From Flaviflagellibacter sp963786225 (GTDB lineage: Bacteria; Pseudomonadota; Alphaproteobacteria; Rhizobiales; Methylopilaceae): a DNA stretch of 64,000 nucleotides. Made by a program: the position numbers and the translations under genes. The stretch spans positions 94,361 to 158,360 of the forward strand of contig CAWAYQ010000029.1 in the NCBI GenBank assembly GCA_963786225.1, written 5' to 3'. Numbering within the stretch: the stretch's first letter is position 1; every line of letters starts with the position of its first letter. Of the stretch, positions 43,817 through 53,205 are shown piece by piece. Under the pieces are notes generated by a model that was not told the DNA's origin, did not search any database, and worked only from the letters and a program-made list of their open reading frames with translations.

Positions 43817-43826
43817 GTGTATACAA
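43817..43826. promoter_or_regulatory. Possible GntR-type operator in the divergent promoter of cluster III
   Basis: GTGTATACAA is nearly the palindrome TTGTATACAA found as an operator for FCD-type GntR proteins in alphaproteobacteria. It lies in the gap between the PrpD gene (minus) and tctC (plus), beside several imperfect TGTAGAC and ACACGTT half-sites. No regulator gene is adjacent, so the match is tentative. Confidence 0.3.
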
Positions 43827-43929
43827 AGGCCCGTCAAGCATGTTATTTTCCCTGTGTCGTCGCACGTGAGCATCCGCGGCTTTCGAGCGAATTCCACGAA
43901 AAAAGAAAATTTGAAGGGAAGGGACACCA

Positions 43930-44919
43930 ATGAAGAAATTCTATTCAGCAGCAATCGGGACTGCGGTCCTCGCCGTGCTTGCGTCGCTCATGCCTGCCAG
44001 CGCGCAGGAAAAATGGCCGCCTGCGCAGATGAAAGTCGTCATCTCGCATGATGTCGGTTCCAGCCAGAACCACACGACCCGCGCATTCGGCGACCTGTGG
44101 GCCGAGAAGCTGGGCACAAAGTTCGTGTACGAAAACCGCGACGGTGCCAGCGGCCGCGTCGGCTACGATTATTTCCTGTCGCAGCCGAAGGACGGCAGCG
44201 TCATCCTCTCATCCAATCTGGGTTCCGCCAGCATCATGTATGCACAGCAGAAACCGAGCTGGGTTTGGGACAAGGTGCTCGAACCGGTCGGCGTTTTCGG
44301 CGTTGATCCGGGCGCGATCTTCGTGCGGGCGAGTTCCGACTACAAGACGCTCAAAGACGTCGTGGAAGCGGCCAAGAAGAAGAAGCTGACGATGGGCATC
44401 TCGTACTGGGCCAGCCCTGAAAATCTCCAGATTCATCAAATCATGAAGGCGACCGGTGCGCAGTTCGAGATCATCCCGATCGATTCCTCCACGGAACTGG
44501 TGACCCAGATCCTGGGTGGCCATGTCGAAGTCGGCTACAACAAGGTGGCTGCTGTCACACGTGGCGGCCAGGACCTGCGAATCATCGCGGTGCCGATGGG
44601 AAAAAACCCGGTTCCGCATCTTACGGGAAATGCGCAGACAGCCGACGAGTCGCTCGGTCTTGAGACGATGGGAATTGCCTCATACCGCGGCATTGTCGTA
44701 CATAAAGAGTGGGCCGACGCGCACCCCGAGCAGCTCAAGAAATTGAACGACACCTTCGACGCGACGATGAAGGATCCCCGTTTTATCGAGGCGATGGAGA
44801 AGCTCGGCATCGACAAGGGGCTGCTCATGGATATGTCCAACGAACAGATCAAGGCAGAAGTGCTGACGCGTTACTGGGACGCGTTCGCGCAGTTCGGTGG
44901 CGTCTACGCCAAGAAGTAA
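43930..44919 (+). CDS. tctC: TTT system 3, periplasmic receptor TctC (Bug family)
   Basis: A 329-residue binding protein with a Sec signal (MKKFYSAAIGTAVLAVLASLMPASA). It is a divergent member: the carboxylate loop normally PGG reads ISHDVGSSQNHTTRA, but YENRDGASGRVGYDYFL and the later IDSSTELVTQILGGHVEVGYN keep the family pattern. GAAGGGAAGG stands before ATG 43930. The gene order is C-B-A, unlike the other two systems, and a hairpin (44940-44972) follows the gene. Confidence 0.87.
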   Translation: MKKFYSAAIGTAVLAVLASLMPASAQEKWPPAQMKVVISHDVGSSQNHTTRAFGDLWAEKLGTKFVYENRDGASGRVGYDYFLSQPKDGSVILSSNLGSASIMYAQQKPSWVWDKVLEPVGVFGVDPGAIFVRASSDYKTLKDVVEAAKKKKLTMGISYWASPENLQIHQIMKATGAQFEIIPIDSSTELVTQILGGHVEVGYNKVAAVTRGGQDLRIIAVPMGKNPVPHLTGNAQTADESLGLETMGIASYRGIVVHKEWADAHPEQLKKLNDTFDATMKDPRFIEAMEKLGIDKGLLMDMSNEQIKAEVLTRYWDAFAQFGGVYAKK

Positions 44920-44939
44920 TAACGTCTGAGACGATGTGA

Positions 44940-44980
44940 CCGATGGCGCTTGCCAAAAGCGGACGCCATCGGCTCTTCTT
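44940..44980 (+). terminator. Hairpin after tctC 3
   Basis: Stem of 9 bp (CCGATGGCG, 44940-44948, with CGCCATCGG, 44964-44972) followed by CTCTTCTT. It may lower expression of the membrane subunits relative to the receptor, as is common when the receptor gene comes first. Confidence 0.5.
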
Positions 44981-45130
44981 ACGGATGGCTTTGGGGCGCA
45001 ATAACGCGCAGACTTTCCGACGACACGGCGCGGCTCGGAAATGCGCCAGCGGCAATGTCAGGTAATGACGACCGCACGGTCAGGTAACGATTCTGGGGTT
45101 GGAATTGATCTGGAATTTGGAGCAGAGGCC

Positions 45131-45628
45131 ATGAAAGCTGACACGTTGGGGCAATTCATCGTGCCGGTAGGCGCGATCGCATATTCAGCCTACATGATCC
45201 TCGAGCAGTTCCGTCCCGGATCCAATGATTCCACCCGAGATTACGCCATGGTGGCGGGCGGCCTTGCGATTGTCCTCAGCGTCGCGGTCATCGTGCGCGC
45301 TCTATGGTCGATATGGTCATCAAGGCCTGCCGCGGCGAGCGACGAGCCGGAGTCCGAACTCCCCTCTGAACAGAAAACCGAGATGCGCCGCCGGTATATA
45401 CAGATGGGGCTTCTTATTTTAGCGACCGCCTTGCTCGTCGCGTTCTTCGAGCCCGTCGGCTATGTGATCAGCTTTTTCATCTACATGGTCGCTACTCTGC
45501 TGATAGTCGACGTGCGCTCCGTGAAGCAGATTCTGGCCATCTCGATTGTCACGACGGCCATTGTGCACTTCCTTTTCGTCCAGTGGCTCGGCGTTACGCT
45601 GCCGGCTGGCCTGTTGGCATCGATCTGA
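45131..45628 (+). CDS. tctB: TTT system 3, small membrane subunit TctB
   Basis: A 165-residue protein with four hydrophobic segments separated by a charged loop (EPESELPSEQKTEMRRR). The start ATG 45131 is preceded by GGAGCAGAGG. tctA follows 16 bp after its stop. The charged loop is longer than in the other two TctB proteins of the window. Confidence 0.85.
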   Translation: MKADTLGQFIVPVGAIAYSAYMILEQFRPGSNDSTRDYAMVAGGLAIVLSVAVIVRALWSIWSSRPAAASDEPESELPSEQKTEMRRRYIQMGLLILATALLVAFFEPVGYVISFFIYMVATLLIVDVRSVKQILAISIVTTAIVHFLFVQWLGVTLPAGLLASI

Positions 45629-45644
45629 GCAGGAGCGTTCGAAT

Positions 45645-47162
45645 ATGTTCGATAATGCATGGGCCGGCCTTCTGATCGTATCCCAGACCCTGTGGGTCGT
45701 GCCGCTAGGCGTCCTCGTGGGCATGTGGGTCGGAGCGATGCCAGGCCTCAACGCCAGCGGCATGTTAGCGATCCTGCTTCCTGTTCTTATTGGCTTGCCG
45801 CCGGAAATCGGTCTCGTGTTCGGTGTCAGCCTTTATGCCGGGGGCGAGGTCGGCAACGCCTATCCGGCGATCATGCTGAACATTCCGGGTGATGCTTCGG
45901 CAGCGGTCACGGCGTTCGAGGGGTATCCGATGATGCTCCGCGGCGAGGGAGCAACAGCGCTCGGCATTTCCGTCATGGGCTCGACCCTGGGCGCAGTGTT
46001 CGGCGGCCTGGTTTCGCTCCTGATGGCGCCGTTGCTCGGCATGGCCGCGCTCAAATTCAGCTCGATCGAGATCAGCATCATCATCCTATTCGGCTTGTGC
46101 GCGATCGCTCAGCTATCCGCCGGGGGGCTTCTGAAAGGTCTCCTCGCGGGTTCGTTGGGGCTCATTGTAGGGACGACTGGAACCGACCCGATGTGGGGCA
46201 CGTTCCGCGGAACGTTCGGGTTTGTCTTTCTCTACGACGGCATCCCGCTCGTCGCCGTCCTCATCGGGCTCCTAGGCTTCTCCGAGATCCTGAAAATGAT
46301 CGAGGATGGAGTTCAAACGCCGAAGGCGCACGCGCAGACCGCGATCGGCCTGCGCGGTATCTTCCGTGGTTTCGCCGTGACATTCCGTCATTATGTCGAT
46401 GTGATACGGTCATCGGTGACCGGCCTTTTGGTCGGTCTTATTCCCGGCGCCGGCGGAACGGTCGCGGCTTTCGTGTCGTATCAGCAGGCGCTCGCCTTTG
46501 CCTCGCCGGAAGAGAAAAAGATGTTCGGCAAGGGGTCGGTGTCCGGTCTGATAGCCGCTGACACGGCCAATAATTCCCAGATCGGCGGCAGCATGGTGCC
46601 GCTTCTTACCCTCGGGATTCCGGGAAGCTCGGCGACTGCAGTTCTGCTCGTGATCATGGCCTACCACAACCTCGAGATCGGTCCTCGCCTGTTCACGCAG
46701 CACGGCGACCTTGCGTATGCGGTAATCTGGAGCCAGTTCGCCGCGGCGTTCCTGCTCCTGGTTGTCGGTACATTTCTCGCACTGTTCGCCTACCGTCTCG
46801 CCTATGTTCCGGTGAACACGCTGATTCCGATCATCGCCGTTTCCTGCATCATGGGATCTTTTGCCGAGAATCAGTACGTATTCGATCTCGGCTTGATGAT
46901 TCTCTTTGGGGTGCTCGGATGGATCATGAAGCGATACGATTATCCCGTAATCGCTTTCTTGCTCGGCATCATCCTGGGCCCGCGCTTTGAGACACATCTC
47001 CTGCGGGGCCTTCGGATGGGCTTCGGATCGCCGGAGCTTTTCTTCACCCGGCCGCTCGCCATTTGTCTGTGGGTGGTCCTGATCGCCACGCTTATCGGCC
47101 CGCCGCTTTGGAGGAAGTACGGCCGCAAGCTGCCCGAGACAAATCTGCGTTTTGGAGATTGA
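45645..47162 (+). CDS. tctA: TTT system 3, large membrane subunit TctA
   Basis: A 505-residue permease with the family signatures (GMWVGAMPGLNASGMLAIL early and GLIPGAGGTVAAFVSYQQA in the middle), then SGLIAADTANNSQIGGSMVPLL. About a dozen hydrophobic segments. It is followed by the AtzG-like and amidase genes with only 2 bp and then a 4-bp overlap, so the amidase is part of the same transcript as the transporter. Confidence 0.92.
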   Translation: MFDNAWAGLLIVSQTLWVVPLGVLVGMWVGAMPGLNASGMLAILLPVLIGLPPEIGLVFGVSLYAGGEVGNAYPAIMLNIPGDASAAVTAFEGYPMMLRGEGATALGISVMGSTLGAVFGGLVSLLMAPLLGMAALKFSSIEISIIILFGLCAIAQLSAGGLLKGLLAGSLGLIVGTTGTDPMWGTFRGTFGFVFLYDGIPLVAVLIGLLGFSEILKMIEDGVQTPKAHAQTAIGLRGIFRGFAVTFRHYVDVIRSSVTGLLVGLIPGAGGTVAAFVSYQQALAFASPEEKKMFGKGSVSGLIAADTANNSQIGGSMVPLLTLGIPGSSATAVLLVIMAYHNLEIGPRLFTQHGDLAYAVIWSQFAAAFLLLVVGTFLALFAYRLAYVPVNTLIPIIAVSCIMGSFAENQYVFDLGLMILFGVLGWIMKRYDYPVIAFLLGIILGPRFETHLLRGLRMGFGSPELFFTRPLAICLWVVLIATLIGPPLWRKYGRKLPETNLRFGD

Positions 47163-47164
47163 CG

Positions 47165-47372
47165 GTGTCGAAAGTCGATGAGCCGACGCGCCAGGAGATT
47201 GAACTGCTCGCACGCCGCGCGAGCCTGAAGTCTGACGGAGCAGGAGTTGGACGACTTACACGCCGTCGGATCCCAGGTTCGTGAACGAGCGCACAGAGTT
47301 GGCGAAGGCCTGCGTCGCGAATCCGAGCCGGCCTTTGTCTTCCGAATGGGCGGCTCGGAGGAAGTCCGGTGA
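47165..47372 (+). pseudogene. AtzG/DUF4089-like small amidase subunit, single-base frameshift
   Basis: The first frame (GTG 47165) reads MSKVDEPTRQEIELLARRAS; the second reads LTEQELDDLHAVGSQVRERA and ends SEPAFVFRMGGSEEVR. One extra base near 47230 separates them. The joined product, about 68 residues, matches AtzG-type proteins, including the ending with EPAxVFR. AtzG binds and stabilises the amidase AtzE. Its stop overlaps the amidase GTG by 4 bp (GTGA), the same arrangement as atzG-atzE, so it is most likely the accessory subunit of the following amidase. Confidence 0.72.
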
Positions 47373-48799
47373 GTGGCGATCTCGCATGTCTGTCGATCGC
47401 TGAGTCCGCACGTCTGATTGGGGAAGGCGCGGTCTCGCCGGTAGATCTCGTCCGCGCCTCGATCGAGCGAATCGAGAAGGTCGACCATCTCGTTCATGCC
47501 TTCATCACGCTCACAGCCGATCGGGCCCTGGCGGAAGCAAGGCAAGCCGAGACCGAAATCCGGCAAGGCCGTCACCGGGGGCCGCTCCATGGCATCCCGA
47601 TTGGGCTCAAGGATGTGTACTACACCGCCGGTGTACGGACGACCGGACATTCAAAAATTGCGCAAGATTTCGTGCCCGACGCCGATGCAGGTGCCTATGC
47701 CCGCCTCAAGGAAGCCGGCGCGATCCTCCTCGGAAAACTCGCGACGCATGAGTTCGCGCATGGCGGTCCGTCGTTTGACCTGCCATGGCCGCCGGCGCGC
47801 AATCCCTGGAACACCGCGCATTTTTCCGGCGGATCGAGCAGCGGGTCGGCGGTCGCGGTGGCAACAGGCATGGTCAAGGGCGCGCTTGGCACCGACACGG
47901 GCGGATCCATTCGTACGCCCTCCGGGCTCTGCGGGGTCGCCGGGCTGAAACCGACCTATGGTCTGGTTAGCCGGGCAGGGGTGTTTCCGAATTCGTTCTC
48001 GCTCGACCACTGCGGGCCGATGGGTTGGACCGTCGCGGATTGCGCCTATCTTCTTTCGGCGATTGCCGGTCACGATCCGCAAGATCCGTCGAGCGTCGCT
48101 CGCCCGCCAGTCGACTACCTCACGTCATTGTCTCAAGGCATCCGCGGGCTGCGTGTCGGTGTCGTGCGGCACTTCTACGAGGATGACTTTCCGGCTCCGC
48201 CGGCCGTCCGGGCCGCGATGGAGGAGTTGCTCGCCGTGCTCAGCAGCCTCGGGGCCCAGCTTGAGGATGTGAAGCTGCGTCCGCTGGAGGACTATGCGGC
48301 CTGCAAGATGACGATTCAGCTCGCGGAGATATATGCCGCGTATGAACCGGAACTGCAGCATCGCCTCGAGGATTTCGGCGCCAATTTCCGCTACCGGGTC
48401 CTGCCGGGCGCCCTGATCCGCGCCGTAGACTATGTTCAGGCTCAGCGCACGCGGCGAATTTTCTCACGCGAGCTGGATGAGACGTTCCGGGATTTCGACC
48501 TTCTGGTCACGTCGGGTATGTATGGACCCGCGCCGACATTCGAGGATGTCGAGCGGAGCAGCAAGTTCGAGAAGCCGTCGATCACGGTTCCTTTCAATGT
48601 AACGGGCCATCCCGCTTTGTCGGTTTGCAGCGGCTTCAGCGCGACCGGGCTGCCGCTCGCTTTGCAGATCGTCGGCCCCGCGTTCGGCGAGGAAACTGTG
48701 CTGCGTGCCGGGCATGCTTACGAGACAGCCACGGCGTGGCGGGATTGCAGGCCGCAGCCGATGCCGCCCTCCGAACTAAGCCGAACTGCATCTAGCTGA
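47369..48799 (+). CDS. Amidase-signature hydrolase (AtzE-like)
   Basis: A 476-residue amidase with the full Ser-cisSer-Lys site: GIPIGLKDVYYTAG (Lys), the glycine/serine-rich SGGSSSGSAVAVATG, and GTDTGGSIRTPSG. It hydrolyses a C-N bond; AtzE-type enzymes act on biuret-like or carboxybiuret intermediates, others on simple amides or on Asp-tRNA. The AtzG-like partner ahead of it supports the first. It ends TTT system 3's transcript, so the imported acid is probably an amide or ureido acid. GTG 47369 is the start. Confidence 0.88.
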   Translation: MSGDLACLSIAESARLIGEGAVSPVDLVRASIERIEKVDHLVHAFITLTADRALAEARQAETEIRQGRHRGPLHGIPIGLKDVYYTAGVRTTGHSKIAQDFVPDADAGAYARLKEAGAILLGKLATHEFAHGGPSFDLPWPPARNPWNTAHFSGGSSSGSAVAVATGMVKGALGTDTGGSIRTPSGLCGVAGLKPTYGLVSRAGVFPNSFSLDHCGPMGWTVADCAYLLSAIAGHDPQDPSSVARPPVDYLTSLSQGIRGLRVGVVRHFYEDDFPAPPAVRAAMEELLAVLSSLGAQLEDVKLRPLEDYAACKMTIQLAEIYAAYEPELQHRLEDFGANFRYRVLPGALIRAVDYVQAQRTRRIFSRELDETFRDFDLLVTSGMYGPAPTFEDVERSSKFEKPSITVPFNVTGHPALSVCSGFSATGLPLALQIVGPAFGEETVLRAGHAYETATAWRDCRPQPMPPSELSRTASS

Positions 48800-49369
48800 A
48801 GGCGGCGAGGCTGCCCACCGCCAAGCCTGACTTTTTCTGGAAGGTGCGATCGAGGCTGGCTTACCAACCGTGGTTGTTACGTTCGGGATCTGGCGGGCGT
48901 CTCTCGCCCCATTGCTGCGCTTGATCAACCCTCACGTCTTCAGGGTCAGGCACTGAAGACGTCAGCTTTCCATCTGGGGGATCAAAAATTGACACCGATC
49001 AAGGTAGCGGTCCGTGGCGGCGGGTACCTTGCAGCGAACTCTGCGGCAGCCTGCTCAGCCCCGCCGGGTTCGTTGCGACGCCTTTGATAACCGTCGGTTC
49101 AGAACCGGTTGAGGTCGCCATGACGCTGACCCGATGGTGCTCCTGCGCAACGCCGCCTATCCGATATCCTTTGGAGAGCGGCAACAGCTTCTTGAACCGG
49201 CGGATCCGTTAGCTGCCGGGAGCGCCTTTCTTCGGCGTCCGCGTCGATGCTGCGTGCCAGCGATCCGACCGGACGGAGAGGTTTCGACTGCATGGAGTGA
49301 TGCACATGGCACCGACGCGCGCGAGCCCCGCAAACAACTCTCCGGCCAGCAGACAAGGTTTCAGTTGGG
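48800..49369. other. 570-bp gap with decayed sequence
   Basis: No frame here has recognisable coding character. A stretch around 48965-49000 (a GGGGGATCAAAAATTGACACC block) looks like the end of an insertion-sequence-type element, but no transposase or terminal repeat pair could be found. The last part supplies the start of the iron-sulfur subunit gene: the frame is open upstream from about 49301, so a few extra N-terminal residues are possible. Confidence 0.35.
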
Positions 49370-49816
49370 ATGGTCGTAAACGGCGTCGAAACCAGGATTG
49401 ATGTCGTTCCGTGGACGACCCTACTCGACGCCCTGCGGGAACGTCTCGATCTCACCGGCACGAAAAAAGGTTGCGATCACGGCCAATGCGGTGCTTGCAC
49501 GGTGCTGGTCGATGGGCGGCGGATCAATTCCTGCCTCACCCTTGCCGTCATGAAGGACGGTGCCAAGGTAACGACGATCGAGGGGCTCGCGACGGACGGC
49601 GCGCTGCACCCGGTGCAGCAGGCCTTCATCGACCACGACGCATTCCAATGTGGCTACTGCACGCCGGGCCAGATCTGCTCGGCGATGGGTCTGATCGCGG
49701 AAGGCAGGGCAAAAACCCCTGACGAAATCCGCGAATTGATGAGCGGCAACATCTGCCGCTGCGGCGCCTATCCCAACATCGTCGCGGCCATCCAGCAGGT
49801 GATGGAGGCATCATGA
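49370..49816 (+). CDS. Molybdenum hydroxylase, 2Fe-2S subunit
   Basis: A 148-residue protein with both [2Fe-2S] clusters: the plant-type one (KKGCDHGQCGACTVLVDG then INSC) and the second (CGYCTPGQ and GNICRCGAYP). It passes electrons between the molybdenum and FAD subunits. The chosen ATG 49370 gives a short N terminus and no export signal, whereas PaoA-type subunits have a twin-arginine leader; the upstream frame holds no such leader. The stop overlaps the FAD-subunit start by 4 bp. Confidence 0.92.
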   Translation: MVVNGVETRIDVVPWTTLLDALRERLDLTGTKKGCDHGQCGACTVLVDGRRINSCLTLAVMKDGAKVTTIEGLATDGALHPVQQAFIDHDAFQCGYCTPGQICSAMGLIAEGRAKTPDEIRELMSGNICRCGAYPNIVAAIQQVMEAS

Positions 49817-50829
49817 TCAATTTCCAATATAGCCGTGCCAGCGATGTCTCCGATGCCGTGCGGCAGATCGCGGCCGATCCCACGGCGAAATTCATCGCGG
49901 GCGGCACCAACCTGATCGATCTCATGAAAATGGATGTCGAACGTCCCACGCGGCTGATCGACATCACACGGCTGCCGCTCACGACGATCGAGGAGACCGC
50001 CGCCGGCGGCCTGCGGATCGGTGCGCTGGTGCCGAATTCGGACCTCGCCTGGCATGCGGAAATCGCGCGGCGCTATCCGGTCCTTGCGAGCGCGATCCTG
50101 GCGGGGGCCTCGGCGCAGTTGCGCAACATGGCATCCACCGGCGGCAACCTCCTCCAACGCACGCGCTGCTTCTATTTCTACGACACGGCGACACCCTGCA
50201 ACAAACGCGAGCCCGGCAGCGGCTGCTCGGCAATCAAGGGCATCAATCGCATCAACGCGATCCTCGGGACGAGCGATGCCTGCATCGCGACCCATCCCTC
50301 CGACATGTGCGTGGCGCTTGCCGTGCTCGAGGCTGGGGTCCATGTGGCCGGCCCCGGGGGCGAGCGCGTTGTCCCCTTTGCCGACTTCCATCGCCTGCCC
50401 GGGGATACGCCGGAACAGGACACCAACCTGAAGGGGAACGAAATCGTCACGGCGGTGGAGCTTCCCGCCGAAGGTTTCGCCAGGAACTACACCTATCTCA
50501 AGATCCGCGACCGCCTGTCCTATGCCTTCGCCCTGGTGTCGGTGGCGGTCGGGCTGGAGATGGACGGCACCACCATCCGCCAGGCGCGGTTCGCGCTCGG
50601 CGGGGTCGCGCACAAACCGTGGCGCGACCCGTCGGCCGAGACGGCGTTGAACGGGCAGGTGGCAAGCCCGGAGAATTTCAGGCGCGCCGCCGACCTGGCG
50701 CTGCGCGACGCCAAGGGATTCGAGCACAACGCGTTCAAGATCGAACTCGCACGCCGCACCATAGTTCGCGCTCTGACGCAGGCCTCGCGCGGCACGCCGC
50801 AATCCCAGTCCAACAAGAAAATCGCGTGA
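49813..50829 (+). CDS. Molybdenum hydroxylase, FAD-binding subunit (YagS/PaoB type)
   Basis: A 338-residue subunit with the FAD motif KFIAGGTNLIDLMK. It carries an extra cysteine set, TRCFYFYDTATPCNKREPGSGC in order, which in PaoB (YagS) holds a [4Fe-4S] cluster absent from most xanthine dehydrogenases. This makes the enzyme a YagTSR/PaoABC-type aldehyde oxidoreductase. It is coupled to the 2Fe-2S subunit gene and followed by the frameshifted large subunit after 7 bp. Confidence 0.9.
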   Translation: MINFQYSRASDVSDAVRQIAADPTAKFIAGGTNLIDLMKMDVERPTRLIDITRLPLTTIEETAAGGLRIGALVPNSDLAWHAEIARRYPVLASAILAGASAQLRNMASTGGNLLQRTRCFYFYDTATPCNKREPGSGCSAIKGINRINAILGTSDACIATHPSDMCVALAVLEAGVHVAGPGGERVVPFADFHRLPGDTPEQDTNLKGNEIVTAVELPAEGFARNYTYLKIRDRLSYAFALVSVAVGLEMDGTTIRQARFALGGVAHKPWRDPSAETALNGQVASPENFRRAADLALRDAKGFEHNAFKIELARRTIVRALTQASRGTPQSQSNKKIA

Positions 50830-50836
50830 GGGAGCA

Positions 50837-53199
50837 ATGGCACACGATCGCTCCACACCCCGACACCGAGGTGACGCCAGCCGCCGCGAGATCATGCAGG
50901 GCGCCATTGCAATTGGAGCGCTCGGATATGTAGGGGCCGACGCCGCATCGTCCGCAACCATCGCAACTGAACCAGCAGGCCAAGCGAGCAAGCCCATGAC
51001 ATCTTATATCGGCGGCCCCACCTCTCGCGTTGACGGACGTGACAAAGTCACTGGCGCGGCGAAGATATGCCGGCGAATTCAATGCGCCAGATCTCGTCCA
51101 TGCCAGCGTCGTTGGATCGACGATCGCAAAGGGGCGCATTGCAAGCATCGATACCAGCGAGGCCATGAAGATTGACGGCGTGATCACTGTACTCACGCAC
51201 GAGAACCGGCCGCCCATGGCGGATACCGACAAGGCCTACAAGGACGATGTGGCGCCCGAACAGGGTTCGCCGTTCCGTCCGCTGTATAACGACAAGATCA
51301 TGTTCTGTGGACAGCCGGTCGCGCTGGTATTGGCCCGCGATTCCGATACCGCCCGCTTCGCAGCCTCATTTGTGCGCGTGGCATATGAAGAGGAACCGCA
51401 CGTCACGGACATATACAGCAAGCGTAACGACGCCTTTGTCTTGACGGCCCCCGCAAAGCCGCGCGGCGATGCAGCGAAGGCCTTTGGGGCGTCCGATGTG
51501 CGTCACGAGGGTGAATACTTACGTCCCGATCGAACATCACAATCCCATGGAGCTGTACGCTTCAACGGTAGCGTGGGACGGCGGCGGCAAGCTCACGGTC
51601 TACGACAAAACCCAAGGCGTGCAGAACGTGCAACGTTATGTGTGCAGCGTATTCGATATGAAGCCGGAAGATGTCCGCGTGATGTCGACTTTTGTCGGCG
51701 GCGCATTCGGCTCGGGCCTGCGGCCGCAATATCAGGTCGTGCTCGCCGTGCTGGCGGCGCGTGCGCTGGAGCGGTCGGCGCGGGTCGTGCTCACGCGCCA
51801 GCAGATGTACTCGCTGGGTTACCGACCCGCGATGATCCAGAAGATCGAGTTGGGCGCAAAGACCGACGGAACGCTCGATGCGATCATGCACGACGCAATC
51901 ACGGCAACGTCCCAATACGAAGACTTCTATCGCCACGAGACCACCTGGTCGGGTCTGCTCTATAAGAGCGCTAACGCGAGTTACGCGCACAGCCTGGCAC
52001 GGCTCGATCTTGCCACCTCCTGCGACATGCGCGCACCGAGCGCCGCGACCGGTGTCTATGCGCTGGAAGCCGCGATGGACGAACTTGCCGTCGCCCTCAA
52101 GCTCGATCCGCTGGAGCTCCGCCTGAAGTGCTACTCGGAACGCGACCAGAACACCGGCTTGCCCTTCAGCAGCAAGAACCTACGCGAATGCTACCGCCAG
52201 GGCGCGGAAGCGTTCGGCTGGGACAAGCGCAGTCCGGAGCCTCGCACAATGCGCGACGGCAGCGAACTGGTCGGCTGGGGTATGGCGACGGGCATCTGGG
52301 AAGCATTGCAGATGCCGATCACGGTACGCGTCGCGCTGACGGCGAATGGGCACGCGCAAGTTTCCTGCGCGACGTCCGACATCGGCACCGGGACCTACAC
52401 GATCATGACGCAGGTAGCGGCCGATATGCTCGGGCTGCCGCTCGAAAGCATCGACATCAAGCTGGGCGATTCAACGCTACCCCAATCGCCGGTGGAAGGC
52501 GGGTCGTGGATTGCAGCCTCGGTATCGAATGGGATTGTCACGACCTGCAACGCCGTCCGGGAAGAGCTGTTGCGTCTGGCAAAAGGGGTGCCGCACTCGC
52601 CGCTCGCAACCGCGACCCTGCAAGAGGTCGTTCTCTCCGACGGCATGATCGCCAGCAAGCAGGATGCGGCCCGCGCGGTATCGATTTCGGATGCCATGCA
52701 GCACGTCGGCGTGGATCGCATCGAACAGGAGAAAACCACCCAGTTCCCAAAGGACGGCTCACATGCCCATAACACTCATTCGGCAATCTTTGCCGAGGTG
52801 AAGGTGGATGAACAGCTGGGTGTTGTCCGCGTCACTCGTATTGTCAGTGCCGTCGCGGCCGGGCGCATCCTGAACGCCAAGACCGCGCACAGCCAGATCA
52901 TGGGCGGCATGGTGTGGGGCACGGGAATGGCCCTGCATGAGGAAACGCTGATCGATCACAATTTCGGCCGCATAATGAATGCCAACATCGCCGAATATCA
53001 TGTCCCAGTGAACGCTGATGTGCACGACATCAAGGTGATTTTCGTCGACGAGCAGGATGAGATCGTCAATCCACTCGGCATCAAAGGATTAGGCGAGATT
53101 GGTATCGTTGCCGTTCCGGCGGCGATCGCCAATGCAATCTATCACGCTACCGGAAAGCGAGTCCGCGATCTGCCCATCACGCTCGACAAGCTGATGTGA
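50837..53199 (+). pseudogene. Molybdenum hydroxylase large subunit, two single-base frameshifts
   Basis: Three frames join into one complete, about 786-residue, molybdopterin-binding subunit. Frame 1 gives an SRREIMQGAIAIGALG twin-arginine-like leader and reaches GRDKVTGAAK. Frame 2 continues with YAGEFNAPDLVHASVVGSTI to VRHEGEY. Frame 3 covers VPIEHHNPMELYA, GGAFGSGLRPQYQVV, the Mo-site VSCATSDIGTGTYTIM and GIKGLGEIGI with the catalytic Glu. One extra base near 51065 and one near 51519 explain both shifts. An unusual trait is that the Tat-like leader is on the large subunit. If the indels are real the enzyme is inactive, yet the reading frames are otherwise free of stops. Confidence 0.85.
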
Positions 53200-53205
53200 C
53201 ATCCA

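Noticed and set aside
48960..49005. Insertion-sequence end
   Set aside because: The block resembles an IS end by eye only; no transposase and no paired terminal repeat could be found.
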